Made by a program: the position numbers and the translations under genes. Shown here in pieces: positions 52,831-60,863 of a stretch of 64,000 bases of DNA. The notes under the pieces were generated by a model that was not told where the DNA came from, searched no databases, and was given only the letters and a program-made list of their open reading frames with translations. Position 1 is the stretch's first letter, and every line of letters starts with the position of its first letter. Source of the DNA: Pseudomonas kairouanensis (GTDB lineage Bacteria > Pseudomonadota > Gammaproteobacteria > Pseudomonadales > Pseudomonadaceae); assembly GCF_004682055.1 (NCBI RefSeq), contig NZ_QUZU01000026.1, positions 1 to 64,000 of the forward strand. The letters run 5' to 3'.

Positions 52831-54174
52831 CTAACCGGCACGCACAGACCACACAGCAGACCCATCCAGCCCTGCCCCCTCCCCTAACATCGGCACGCCC
52901 TCCAAACGACTCATCAAACGCGTACTCGCTGCCCCCAGTTCACCCCGCTCCAGCAAATCCAACCGATTAGCCCAATCCTGCATCATATGCCGCCGCAACT
53001 CGACATACTCGGCATGGTTGTAAGTCGCACTGGTCTTGTCCGGATCCGCATGCGACAGCTGCGCATCAATCCAGGGCTTGGGATACCCGATTTCATGCAA
53101 CGCCGTCGACAGCGTCGCCCGAATACCATGCCCCGTCAGCCGGTCGGCATACCCCAGCCGGTGCAGTGCGAGATTGAGGGTGTTTTCGCTGATCCACAGG
53201 CGCAGGTTATTACGACCAGCCAGCAAGTACTTCTGCGCCGGCCGAACCCGCTTCAACAGTTGCTGCACTATCTCAATTGCCTGGGTCGAGAGCGGTACGA
53301 TGTAGGGTGGAATGTCCTGAGCACGCTTATTTTTCTTGCGCATTTTCAGTTGCAGTTGCTTCACCACCTCGGACGGAATGGTCCACAAACCTCGCACGAG
53401 ATCAAACTGACTGGGGGTCGCCCAGCGCAGCTCTCCCGTGCGCACGCCGGTCAACAGCAGCAGGCGTATCCCCAACCGGGTTTGCAGCCCGCCGTAGCCA
53501 TTGAGGGTATTTAACAACGCGGGAATTTCGGGCATGCGCAGGAAGGGTTGATGGTTCACCGGCGGTTTGGGCAGCGCGACAACATCCAGATCCGTGGCCG
53601 GGTTTTGGTTCAGGCCCGGAAGCTTGACCATGGCGAAACGAAACAACTGGTTCAACCAGGTTCGACATTTTTCGGCGGTGGTGAGCGCACCGCGCTGCTC
53701 GATATTCGACAGCACCCTGAGCAAGTCAGGGCGTTGAATTTCGCCGATCGAGCACAGCCCCAGAATGGGCATCACGTCCTTGTCAAAGATGCGGCGAATT
53801 TGCGAGAGGGTGCTTTGACGACCTTCCTTGAGGGTGAGCGCACGATGCGCCAGCCACTGATCGTAGGTGCTTTTGAAGGTGTTTTCTTCGGCCAGTCGGT
53901 CAGCCTCACGCTTGTTTCGGCGCTGCACCAAGGGATTGATCCCTTGCGCCAGCAACTTGCGCGCTTCATCCCGCAAAGCACGCGCTTCACGCAAGGTAAT
54001 TTCGGGATAGGTACCGAGAGACATGCGCTTGTGTTTGCCGTGCCAGGCAAAGCGAAAGTGCCACGAACGCCCACCTGAAGACCCAACCGCCAAAGAGAGG
54101 CCGTCGATATCACCGAGTGTGTAGTCTTTGCCCGTGGGCTTTGCGTGCCGAATGGCCGCGTCTGAAAGAGCCAT
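52831..54174 (-). CDS. Tyrosine-type site-specific integrase (P4 family)
   Basis: A 447-residue recombinase. An N-terminal arm-binding DUF4102 domain (KDYTLGDIDGLSLAVGSSGGRSWHF) and a SAM-like core domain precede the C-terminal catalytic domain, which has Arg in LTGVRTGELRW, the HxxR motif GHGIRATL, LSHAD, and the nucleophile Tyr in TSATYNHAEY. All catalytic residues appear present, so the protein may be active. It is located 226 bases from the tRNA-Gly 3' end and is the likely agent of island insertion there. Confidence 0.92.
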   Translation of the reverse strand: MALSDAAIRHAKPTGKDYTLGDIDGLSLAVGSSGGRSWHFRFAWHGKHKRMSLGTYPEITLREARALRDEARKLLAQGINPLVQRRNKREADRLAEENTFKSTYDQWLAHRALTLKEGRQSTLSQIRRIFDKDVMPILGLCSIGEIQRPDLLRVLSNIEQRGALTTAEKCRTWLNQLFRFAMVKLPGLNQNPATDLDVVALPKPPVNHQPFLRMPEIPALLNTLNGYGGLQTRLGIRLLLLTGVRTGELRWATPSQFDLVRGLWTIPSEVVKQLQLKMRKKNKRAQDIPPYIVPLSTQAIEIVQQLLKRVRPAQKYLLAGRNNLRLWISENTLNLALHRLGYADRLTGHGIRATLSTALHEIGYPKPWIDAQLSHADPDKTSATYNHAEYVELRRHMMQDWANRLDLLERGELGAASTRLMSRLEGVPMLGEGAGLDGSAVWSVRAG

Positions 54175-54333
54175 TTTCTAGCCTCCTGAAGGTTGAATTC
54201 AGGGCTAGATGTTCAGCAAATGATTCGCCGGGCTCCGCTGACAATCCGATGTCGAAACCCACCCATTTGATGGACAAGATTATGGACAAAATCAGTCCAG
54301 AATCGGGTGGATTTCGATGGAAGTCGAAATAAC

Positions 54334-54355
54334 GAAAAAAGACGCCGAAGCGTCT
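54334..54355 (-). terminator. Intrinsic terminator downstream of tRNA-Gly
   Basis: On the minus strand AGACGC-TTCG-GCGTCT (54355-54340) forms a 6-bp stem with the very stable TTCG loop, followed by a T-run down to 54334. It lies 46 bases after the tRNA 3' end, in the right direction to end the tRNA transcript and insulate it from the integrase gene. Confidence 0.82.
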
Positions 54356-54400
54356 ATTTCGTGGATCCCAGCGCCCAGTGGACTTCTGTGGATCAATATT

Positions 54401-54476
<76 letters not shown>

Positions 54477-54536
54477 TTGGTGATGCGCATTCTATAGAAA
54501 TCTCGGAACCCGTCAACCTCTTGATTCAAAAAAGTT

Positions 54537-55097
54537 TTATTTCTTTTCCACGGTGGTGCGCAAATGAGGCCAGGCAGCGCGCAAATACTGAAGCATGGAC
54601 CACAGCGTCAGACCGGCCGCAATCAGCAGCAAGGCGTAGCCCGTCAGTACCCAGAAGGAGAAGTCCGACGGATTGGCCAGCAGGATCACTAAGGCGAGCA
54701 TCTGCGCAGCGGTTTTCCATTTACCCATGTTGGACACGGCCACGTGGGCACGGGCGCCGATTTCGGCCATCCATTCGCGCAGGGCCGAGACGACGATCTC
54801 GCGACCGATGATCACTGCCGCCGGCAGCGTGAGCCACAAGTTACCGTGTTCCTGCACCAGCAGGACCAGGGCGACGGCCACCATCAGTTTGTCGGCCACC
54901 GGGTCCAGGAAGGCGCCAAACGGGGTGCTCTGCTCCAGTCGGCGGGCCAGGTAGCCGTCGAGCCAGTCGGTGGCGGCGGCAAAGGCAAACACCGAACTTG
55001 AGGCCGCATAGCTCCATTCGTACGGCAAATAGAACAACAGAATGAAAATTGGAATAAGCAGGACGCGTAGAACGGTGATCAGATTAGGGATATTCAT
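54537..55097 (-). CDS. pgsA: CDP-diacylglycerol-glycerol-3-phosphate 3-phosphatidyltransferase
   Basis: This inner-membrane enzyme makes phosphatidylglycerol phosphate, the first step to phosphatidylglycerol. The 186-residue protein has about four to five membrane helices and the CDP-alcohol phosphatidyltransferase motif DWLDGYLARRLEQ...GAFLDPVADKL (Asp-Gly-x2-Ala-Arg...Gly-x3-Asp-x3-Asp). The ATG at 55097 (MNIPNLITVLR) is preferred to the GTG at 55103. It lies 32 bases after uvrC, as in other pseudomonads. Confidence 0.95.
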   Translation of the reverse strand: MNIPNLITVLRVLLIPIFILLFYLPYEWSYAASSSVFAFAAATDWLDGYLARRLEQSTPFGAFLDPVADKLMVAVALVLLVQEHGNLWLTLPAAVIIGREIVVSALREWMAEIGARAHVAVSNMGKWKTAAQMLALVILLANPSDFSFWVLTGYALLLIAAGLTLWSMLQYLRAAWPHLRTTVEKK

Positions 55098-55129
55098 CGG
55101 CACAACTGGCTACGAGGTGGAAAGGCATT

Positions 55130-56953
55130 CTATTCGCTGTGCAGATTGGCATAAATCAACTCAGCGAGCTTTTTACTGATACCGGGAGCTTTGGCAATTT
55201 CGTCAATGCTGGCACGGGATAGCTCCTGCAAGCCACCAAAATGTTTAAGCAAGTCGCGGCGACGCGTCGGCCCTACCCCTGCCACCCCTTCCAGGGTTGA
55301 GGTTCGCCGGGTTTTGCCACGGCGTGCGCGGTGGCCGGTAATGGCGAAACGGTGGGCCTCGTCGCGGATCTGCTGGATCAGATGCAGTGCGGGTGAGTCG
55401 CCTTTCAAAGTGAACTCATGGGCGGCGTCATTCAAGTACAACGTCTCGAAGCCCGCTTTTCGCGTGGCGCCCTTGGCCACACCCAGCAAGGTCAGGTCGG
55501 GCACCGCCAGTTCGTTGAGCACGTCACGCGCCATCGACAGCTGGCCCTTGCCACCGTCCACCAGCAGGATGTCCGGCAACTTGCCCTCGCCGTCCTTCAA
55601 CTTGCTGAAGCGCCGCGTAAGCGCCTGATGCATGGCGGCGTAGTCATCGCCGGCGGTGACGCCTTCGATGTTATAGCGCCGGTAATCGGACTTGATCGGC
55701 CCCTCCGGCCCGAACACCACGCAGGAGGCTACGGTGGCTTCGCCGCTGGAGTGGCTGATGTCGTAGCACTCCAGACGTTGCGGTGGCTCGTCCAGGTTGA
55801 GGACTTCGGCCAGGGCATCGAAGCGTGCGGCAACGTGCTGTCGATTGGCCAGCCGTGCGCTCAGGGCCTGTTCGGCGTTGGTCACGGCCAGTTGCTGCCA
55901 ACGGGCGCGGGTACCGCGCACGCGGTGGCTGATGTCCAGCTCGCGGCCGCGCAGTTCGTGAATAGCCTCGATCAGCGTGGGGAAGTCTTCATGCACCACG
56001 TTGACGATCAGCTCCGAAGGCAGGTCGCGCTCGGGGCTGCTGACGTAGTACTGGCCTAGGAATGCGGCCATGACTTCGGCCACTTCTTCGTCGATACCGG
56101 TCTGCGGAAAGAAGTTCTTGCTGCCCAGCACGCGGCCGCCACGCACGCTGATCAGGTGCACACAGGCGCCGCCCGGGTTGACGAATGCGGCGATCACATC
56201 GACGTCGCCGGTGCCGCCTTCCATGCTTTGCTGGTCCTGGACACGCCGCAGCAGAGAGATCTGGTCACGCAGTTCTGCAGCGCGCTCGAAGTCCAGGGTG
56301 CTGGCGGCCTGCTCCATGGCGCCGGAGAGTTCGTCGGTAAGTGCATTGCTGCGCCCTTCAAGGAACATCACCGAATGGCGTACATCCTCGGCGTACTCCG
56401 CCGGCTCAACCAACCCCACACAGGGCGCCTTGCAACGCTTGATCTGGTATTGCAGACACGGGCGGGTGCGGTTCTTGTAGAAGCTGTCTTCGCACTGGCG
56501 CACAAAAAAGGTCTTTTGTAGCAGGCTCAGGCTTTCGCGGATGGCACCGGCACTGGGATAGGGGCCGAAGTACTTGCCCTTCTGCTTCTTCGCGCCACGG
56601 TGAATGCTCAGGCGCGGGAAATTGCCGTCGGATAAAAACACGTAAGGGTAGGATTTATCGTCGCGCAGCAGGATGTTGTAGGGCGGCCGCCATTCCTTGA
56701 TCAGCGTCTGCTCAAGCAGCAGCGCCTCGGTTTCATTGGCGGTGATGGTGGTTTCGACCTGGGCGATGCGTGCCACCAACGCAGCCGTCTTGGGCGCGAG
56801 GCCGCTCTTGCGAAAGTAGCTCGACAGGCGGTTTTTCAGGTTCTTGGCTTTACCCACATAAAGCAGGCGTGCCTCGCTGTCGAACATGCGGTACACGCCG
56901 GGGCGGCCACTGCAGGTTGAGAGAAAGGCACTTGGATCAAACGATGTGGTCAT
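55130..56953 (-). CDS. uvrC: Excinuclease ABC subunit C
   Basis: This nuclease of nucleotide excision repair makes both cuts around the lesion within the UvrBC complex. The 607-residue protein has an N-terminal GIY-YIG domain (GVYRMFDSEARLLYVGKAKNLKNRLSSY), a UVR motif near residue 200-235, an RNase H-like endonuclease domain (LLVDGGKGQLSMA), and C-terminal helix-hairpin-helix repeats (LEGVAGVGPTRRRDLLKHFGG). It starts one base after the gacA stop, a conserved arrangement in gamma-proteobacteria. Confidence 0.97.
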   Translation of the reverse strand: MTTSFDPSAFLSTCSGRPGVYRMFDSEARLLYVGKAKNLKNRLSSYFRKSGLAPKTAALVARIAQVETTITANETEALLLEQTLIKEWRPPYNILLRDDKSYPYVFLSDGNFPRLSIHRGAKKQKGKYFGPYPSAGAIRESLSLLQKTFFVRQCEDSFYKNRTRPCLQYQIKRCKAPCVGLVEPAEYAEDVRHSVMFLEGRSNALTDELSGAMEQAASTLDFERAAELRDQISLLRRVQDQQSMEGGTGDVDVIAAFVNPGGACVHLISVRGGRVLGSKNFFPQTGIDEEVAEVMAAFLGQYYVSSPERDLPSELIVNVVHEDFPTLIEAIHELRGRELDISHRVRGTRARWQQLAVTNAEQALSARLANRQHVAARFDALAEVLNLDEPPQRLECYDISHSSGEATVASCVVFGPEGPIKSDYRRYNIEGVTAGDDYAAMHQALTRRFSKLKDGEGKLPDILLVDGGKGQLSMARDVLNELAVPDLTLLGVAKGATRKAGFETLYLNDAAHEFTLKGDSPALHLIQQIRDEAHRFAITGHRARRGKTRRTSTLEGVAGVGPTRRRDLLKHFGGLQELSRASIDEIAKAPGISKKLAELIYANLHSE

Positions 56954-56954
56954 G

Positions 56955-57596
56955 TCAGGCGCTGGCGTCCACCATGCCGTGGCGCACCGCGAGCAGGGTC
57001 AATTCAACATCACTGCTGATGGCGAGCTTCTCGAAAATGCGATAGCGGTAGGTGTTGACGGTCTTGGGAGAAAGGCACAGTTTGTCGGAGATGGTCTGCA
57101 CCTTCTGGCAACCGACGATCATCAGGGCGATCTGGATTTCCCGCTCCGACAGCGCGTCGAACGGTGAATCGCTGACGGGCTGGAAGGACTTGATGGCCAA
57201 CTGCTGGGCAATCTGCGGGCTGATGTAACGCTGGCCAGCAAATACCAGGCGAATGGCCTGCACCATCTCCGCCAGGCCCGCCCCCTTGGTCAGGTAACCG
57301 GCCGCCCCTGCCTGGAGCAGACGCGTAGGAAACGGGTCTTCCTCGCACACGGTCACCACCACGACCTTGATGTCAGGATGGCTGCGCAACAATTTGGTCG
57401 TGGCGCCAAGACCACCGATACCCGGCATCTTGACGTCCATCAATACCACATCGGGTTTCAGCTCCCGGGCCTTGATCAGGGACTCTTCCCCAGACTCGGC
57501 CTGACCAACTACTTGCAGGCCATCGATGTCAGCCAGCATTCGTGTAATGCCTGTACGAACGAGATCATGGTCATCGACTACTAGCACCCTAATCAA
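56955..57596 (-). CDS. gacA: Response regulator GacA
   Basis: This is the global regulator phosphorylated by GacS. It activates small RNAs of the Rsm system and thereby secondary metabolism and biocontrol traits. The 213-residue protein has a receiver domain with Asp54 (VVLMDVKMPG) and a LuxR-type HTH at the C-terminus (DALSEREIQIALMIVGC, LSPKTVNTYRYRIFEKL). The start is TTG at 57596, preceded by GCGAGGTG, as known for GacA in fluorescent pseudomonads. An upstream in-frame start would add 16 non-conserved residues. Confidence 0.96.
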   Translation of the reverse strand: MIRVLVVDDHDLVRTGITRMLADIDGLQVVGQAESGEESLIKARELKPDVVLMDVKMPGIGGLGATTKLLRSHPDIKVVVVTVCEEDPFPTRLLQAGAAGYLTKGAGLAEMVQAIRLVFAGQRYISPQIAQQLAIKSFQPVSDSPFDALSEREIQIALMIVGCQKVQTISDKLCLSPKTVNTYRYRIFEKLAISSDVELTLLAVRHGMVDASA

Positions 57597-57706
57597 GCAG
57601 ACACCTCGCGATATGGTCTTATAGGTTGCTGGACACCTTAGCAAAAATCATGGTGCTGACCTAGCTGCAAGCGTCATATAGATAGAGTTTGCGCATCCAT
57701 GAGCGA

Positions 57707-57720
57707 CTATCGCGCGATAG
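57707..57720. other. Perfect 14-bp palindrome between gacA and the XRE gene
   Basis: CTATCGCGCGATAG is fully self-complementary, with partly paired flanks (GAG at 57701 / CTC near 57726). It follows the XRE gene stop and lies about 110 bases before the gacA start. It could be a terminator for the XRE gene or a protein-binding site in the gacA promoter region. Confidence 0.4.
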
Positions 57721-57745
57721 CCACTCATCGAGGCTGGGCGCAAGA

Positions 57746-58111
57746 TCAGCTTTGCGGGAGGTCGGGCTTGGGTTTTCCGTTATGCAGTACAGAGTGCTCT
57801 GCCAGCGTGGACGTCAGCCGGCGGATAGCATCCTGGTCTTCCTTGAACATGACCCGGTAGTTTTCGAGGATTTTTTCTTCAAGCTGGCTGAGGTTTTCCA
57901 GCTGAATAGGCGTCGGGCTGCCCGTCAGCACATAAAGCACGTCCACCCCTCGTTCGGCCACGCGCGACAAATAGTCAGCCTTTGGCGCGCGGCCACCACT
58001 CTCGTACTTGCCCTGGGCGTTAGCCTCAACGCCGCCGATTTCACCAAAATTTTTCTGTGACAGGCCGAGTCGTTCTCTTTCCTGTCGTAAACGCGAACCG
58101 ATTCCACTCAT
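57746..58111 (-). CDS. XRE-family (Cro/CI-like) transcriptional regulator
   Basis: A 121-residue protein with a HTH_3 domain at residues 1-60 (GSRLRQERERLGLSQKNFGEIGG..NAQGKYESGGRAPKADYL) and a helical tail that may form coiled-coil dimers. It is divergent from a BcepMu gp16-like DNA-binding gene, an arrangement like the cI/cro switch of Mu-like transposable phages. The start is at 58111, since residues before it are not conserved in such regulators. It is probably a domesticated phage repressor. Confidence 0.8.
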   Translation of the reverse strand: MSGIGSRLRQERERLGLSQKNFGEIGGVEANAQGKYESGGRAPKADYLSRVAERGVDVLYVLTGSPTPIQLENLSQLEEKILENYRVMFKEDQDAIRRLTSTLAEHSVLHNGKPKPDLPQS

Positions 58112-58192
58112 TTGGATGTATGATCCTATCTGGCACACCCCAAGAGGTGACACACTCATCTCGTTTTACACAAACTTGAACGGTTTTGAACT

Positions 58193-58432
58193 ATGCCCGG
58201 AATCCGTACTGCTGCACAAGCCAAGGCCTGGCTGGAACATCAAGGAAAGTCAGTTCAAGCGTTCGCCCGTGAGCATGGCGTCGATCCGGCGACGACCTAT
58301 CAAGTGCTCGCTGGGCGTAAAAAGGGACGGCGTGGGGAAGCCCATAAGGTGGCGGTCCTGTTGGGCATGAAAGAAGGGATTATCGTGGACGAGCCCGAAG
58401 CTCAGCACAGCGATCCGGAAGTCATTTCCTAA
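58193..58432 (+). CDS. BcepMu gp16-family-like DNA-binding protein
   Basis: A 79-residue protein with the pattern TAAQAKAWLEHQGKSVQAFAREHGVDPATTYQVLAGRKKGRRGEAHKVAVLLGM, a helix-turn-helix typical of the phage-associated BcepMu gp16 group. It is divergent from the XRE gene with 81 bases between, which contain a candidate operator (AAAC N7 GTTT near 58180). No other phage genes follow, so the pair is likely a leftover of a Mu-like prophage. The ribosome site is weak. Confidence 0.72.
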   Translation: MPGIRTAAQAKAWLEHQGKSVQAFAREHGVDPATTYQVLAGRKKGRRGEAHKVAVLLGMKEGIIVDEPEAQHSDPEVIS

Positions 58433-58468
58433 AAAGCAGTATGCGCTTATTCGTGAGGCCTGCCCGTT

Positions 58469-58921
58469 TTACTGTGGCTTTGCCCCACACTCACGCTCCA
58501 TGCGCCAGAAACAGTCTTCTTCGCCCACGATGCTCAACCCCCGGCGTTGATACAACCGCCTGGCCGGGTTGGTCTTGAACACGGTCAGTCGCAGCAACCC
58601 TTGCGCCCGTGCCTTGAGTGCCATTTGCTCCAACACCCAACTGCCCGCGCCCTGCTTGCGGCAGTTCTCCAGCAGGTGCAGCTCGCGGATATACAACGCC
58701 CGGCTGTCGCGGCTCAGGCTGATAAAGCCCATGACCCCATCCTCGTTGCAGATCAACCAGTTCTCGCGCCCCGCCCAGGCAATGTCGAAGCCATTGTCGG
58801 ACCACAACAGGCCGTATTGCAGGTAGTAGCGGCTCATGGCCTGATGGGTCAGCGCTCGCGCGAAGGGCAGGTCCTGCTCGGTCGCGGCTTGCAGATAAAA
58901 CGTCACTTGGAGAGCGGCCAC
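58469..58921 (-). CDS. GNAT-family acetyltransferase
   Basis: A 150-residue acetyltransferase with the core ALYIRELHLLENCRKQGAGSWVLEQMALKARAQG (motif A with the pyrophosphate-binding loop) and a C-terminal TNPARRLYQRRGLSIVGEE, typical of GNAT fold proteins. It starts at GTG. It is convergent with the gp16-like gene. The substrate is unknown. Confidence 0.78.
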   Translation of the reverse strand: MAALQVTFYLQAATEQDLPFARALTHQAMSRYYLQYGLLWSDNGFDIAWAGRENWLICNEDGVMGFISLSRDSRALYIRELHLLENCRKQGAGSWVLEQMALKARAQGLLRLTVFKTNPARRLYQRRGLSIVGEEDCFWRMERECGAKPQ

Positions 58922-59124
58922 TTGGCCGGTACATCACCGGCGATGGAAACGAAGTGCGCAGCGGCAAGGGTCAAGGCAGTCATGGTCGCGTCCAAGCAAT
59001 CAGGTTCGAAGTGTTATCAGCCTATCTCAACCCATAGCGCTAAGTACCCCCGCGTCATAGAAATTACTGATTGAATCCTCCTGCGTGCCTCTAGTAAGCT
59101 CCCCCCACTATTTGGAGACACAGC

Positions 59125-59259
59125 ATGTTGCAACTCACCCACACTCAGGTTTGCCCTGCCGCCAGCGCCCCGCGCTCGGTGCCGGCTACCCGTGTGAGCG
59201 GTTCGAGCGCGGCTGTAAGCTTTTATTTTGGGTATTGGTTTAGCCACTGGCGCGCCTGA
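59125..59259 (+). CDS. Aromatic leader peptide upstream of DAHP synthase
   Basis: A 44-codon ORF with a good ribosome site (GGAG at 59114-59117, 7 bases before ATG). Near its end it encodes FYFGYWFSHW: three Phe, two Tyr and two Trp in ten residues. A strong terminator begins 52 bases after its stop, and a gene for the first enzyme of aromatic biosynthesis follows. This is the classical layout of ribosome-mediated attenuation by charged tRNA levels. A GGCGCCC/GGGGTCGCC hairpin (59271-59295) between the stop and the terminator could be an alternative structure. Confidence 0.8.
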   Translation: MLQLTHTQVCPAASAPRSVPATRVSGSSAAVSFYFGYWFSHWRA

Positions 59260-59310
59260 TACCTGAAATCGGCGCCCACTGCTCAAGGGGTCGCCTACCA
59301 GAGAAATCTA

Positions 59311-59348
59311 ACCCCCGGTCGGCTCCCCGACCGGGGGTTTTGTTTTTT
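59311..59348 (+). terminator. Strong intrinsic terminator, probable attenuator of the DAHP synthase gene
   Basis: A perfect 12-bp stem (59311-59322 with 59327-59338) with a CTCC loop, followed by TTTTGTTTTTT. It is the strongest terminator seen in the window. Its place between an aromatic leader peptide and the coding region indicates attenuation rather than simple gene end. Confidence 0.88.
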
Positions 59349-59404
59349 AGCCTGTAAAAAAGCCCTTCATAAAATTTTTGCAAGAACACTTAAGGAATCA
59401 CGAC

Positions 59405-59557
59405 ATGAACTACGCCACCTATTACCGCTACGACACCTCCACCGCATGGCGATTTAGCAAGCTCCGTTCGGGACAGCCTGCCGCCTCCGATCGGTCACCT
59501 CTTGGTGGCAAGCCAACACACGTAGCCGATACGGCCAATTGTCGAACACCCCAGTAG
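59405..59557 (+). CDS. Second, Tyr-rich small ORF before DAHP synthase
   Basis: A 50-codon ORF with AAGGA upstream of ATG. Its start, MNYATYYRYDTSTAWRF, has four Tyr, one Trp and one Phe in 17 residues, while the remainder is ordinary. It lies after the terminator and ends 48 bases before the DAHP synthase start. It could be a second leader acting on translation or on transcript release. No second strong hairpin follows. A chance ORF is less likely given the aromatic cluster and the ribosome site. Confidence 0.6.
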   Translation: MNYATYYRYDTSTAWRFSKLRSGQPAASDRSPLGGKPTHVADTANCRTPQ

Positions 59558-59605
59558 GGCCAAGTGCGCGGGAATAGCCCGCCGCTTGCCCAGGAAGCCT
59601 TGAAT

Positions 59606-60685
59606 ATGAACTCTGCCACCGCCGCTCTCTCTGTATCCGCCCTGTCCAGCGCCAATGAAGCCCTGACCCAGCGCTTGCCCAGCGCCCTTGAGCTCAAGCA
59701 CCAGCTGCCGCTTAGCCCGTTCCTCAACGAGCAGATCCACGCCCATCGCCAAGCCGTGCGCGCCATCCTCAATGGCCAAGACTCACGTTTGCTGGTGATT
59801 GTCGGCCCATGCTCGATCCACGACCCCGAATCGGCGATGGAATACGCACGCAACCTGAAGAGGCTGGCACTCGACGTCAGCGACCAGATGCTGCTGGTGA
59901 TCCGCGCCTACGTCGAAAAACCGCGCACCACCATCGGCTGGAAAGGCCTGGCCTACGACCCACACCTGGACGGCAGCGACGACATGGCCGCCGGCCTCAG
60001 CTTGTCGCGCCAGTTGATGCGCGAGATGCTGCGCCTGGGCCTGCCCGTCGCCACCGAGCTGCTGCAACCCATGGCTGCCGGTTACTTCGATGACCTGCTC
60101 AGCTGGGTCGCGATTGGCGCGCGCACCACCGAATCCCAGATCCACCGCGAAATGGCCAGCGGCCTCGGCATGCCCGTGGGCTTCAAGAACGGCACCGACG
60201 GCGGCGTGGCGATTGCCTGCGATGCCATGCGTTCGGCATCCCACCCACATCGCCACTTCGGCGTCGACAGCCAGGGCCACCCGGCGATCATCCAGACCCC
60301 AGGCAACCCCGACACCCATCTGGTATTGCGTGGCGGTCACCGTGGGCCGAACTACGATGAGCAGAGCGTGGCCCAGGTGAAGCACGATTTGGCCAAGTCC
60401 AAAGTGGCGGCGCGGATCATGGTCGATTGCAGCCATGCCAACAGCGGCAAGGACCCGCTGCGTCAACCGGCGGTGTTCAACGAGGTTCTGGAGCAACGCC
60501 TGCAGGGTGATACAGCGCTGATCGGCATGATGATTGAAAGCCATCTGTTCGAGGGCTGCCAGCCGTTGAGCGCATCGATGAAATACGGGGTATCGGTGAC
60601 GGATGCTTGCCTGGGTTGGGAGAGTACCGAGCAGTTGCTACGCAGTGCGGCTGAGCGGTTGCGCCAAAAAAACACAACCACCTGA
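59606..60685 (+). CDS. 3-deoxy-7-phosphoheptulonate synthase, class I
   Basis: This DAHP synthase condenses phosphoenolpyruvate and erythrose 4-phosphate, the entry step of the shikimate pathway. The 359-residue protein is the AroF/AroG/AroH type, with VGPCSIHDPESAMEYARNLK (metal and PEP site), KPRTTIGWKGL, GFKNGTDG and DCSHANSGKD motifs. Which feedback class (Tyr, Phe or Trp) applies cannot be decided by eye. The ATG at 59606 (MNSATAALSVS) has AGGA ten bases before it; a GTG at 59564 is unlikely. Expression is probably controlled by the upstream leader and attenuator. Confidence 0.95.
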   Translation: MNSATAALSVSALSSANEALTQRLPSALELKHQLPLSPFLNEQIHAHRQAVRAILNGQDSRLLVIVGPCSIHDPESAMEYARNLKRLALDVSDQMLLVIRAYVEKPRTTIGWKGLAYDPHLDGSDDMAAGLSLSRQLMREMLRLGLPVATELLQPMAAGYFDDLLSWVAIGARTTESQIHREMASGLGMPVGFKNGTDGGVAIACDAMRSASHPHRHFGVDSQGHPAIIQTPGNPDTHLVLRGGHRGPNYDEQSVAQVKHDLAKSKVAARIMVDCSHANSGKDPLRQPAVFNEVLEQRLQGDTALIGMMIESHLFEGCQPLSASMKYGVSVTDACLGWESTEQLLRSAAERLRQKNTTT

Positions 60686-60700
60686 TGTGTGATGGAACAA

Positions 60701-60732
60701 CCTGTGGGAGGGCTCACGCCTTCTCCCACAGG
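60701..60732. repeat. REP-like hairpin after the DAHP synthase gene
   Basis: CCTGTGGGAG (60701-60710) and CTCCCACAGG (60723-60732) form a 10-bp perfect stem with a 12-base loop; flanking ACAAC/GTTGT extends it with a bulge. The TGTGGGAG core is a common Pseudomonas intergenic repeat. There is no T-run. Confidence 0.7.
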
Positions 60733-60863
60733 GTTGTGAGCGCCCTTGCCACGACCAGGATTCGTGACTTGCGGTAAAGATTCCTTTTCGGTTTCGACGG
60801 TTTTTCCGAGGGAACGACGGGCGGATACTCAACGCCATTGTTCACCCCCTTCAGGAGTTACTG

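Noticed and set aside
54117..54332. 71-codon plus-strand open frame between integrase and tRNA
   Set aside because: It is largely antisense to the integrase start, with no ribosome site; the region contains the integrase promoter side and the tRNA terminator.
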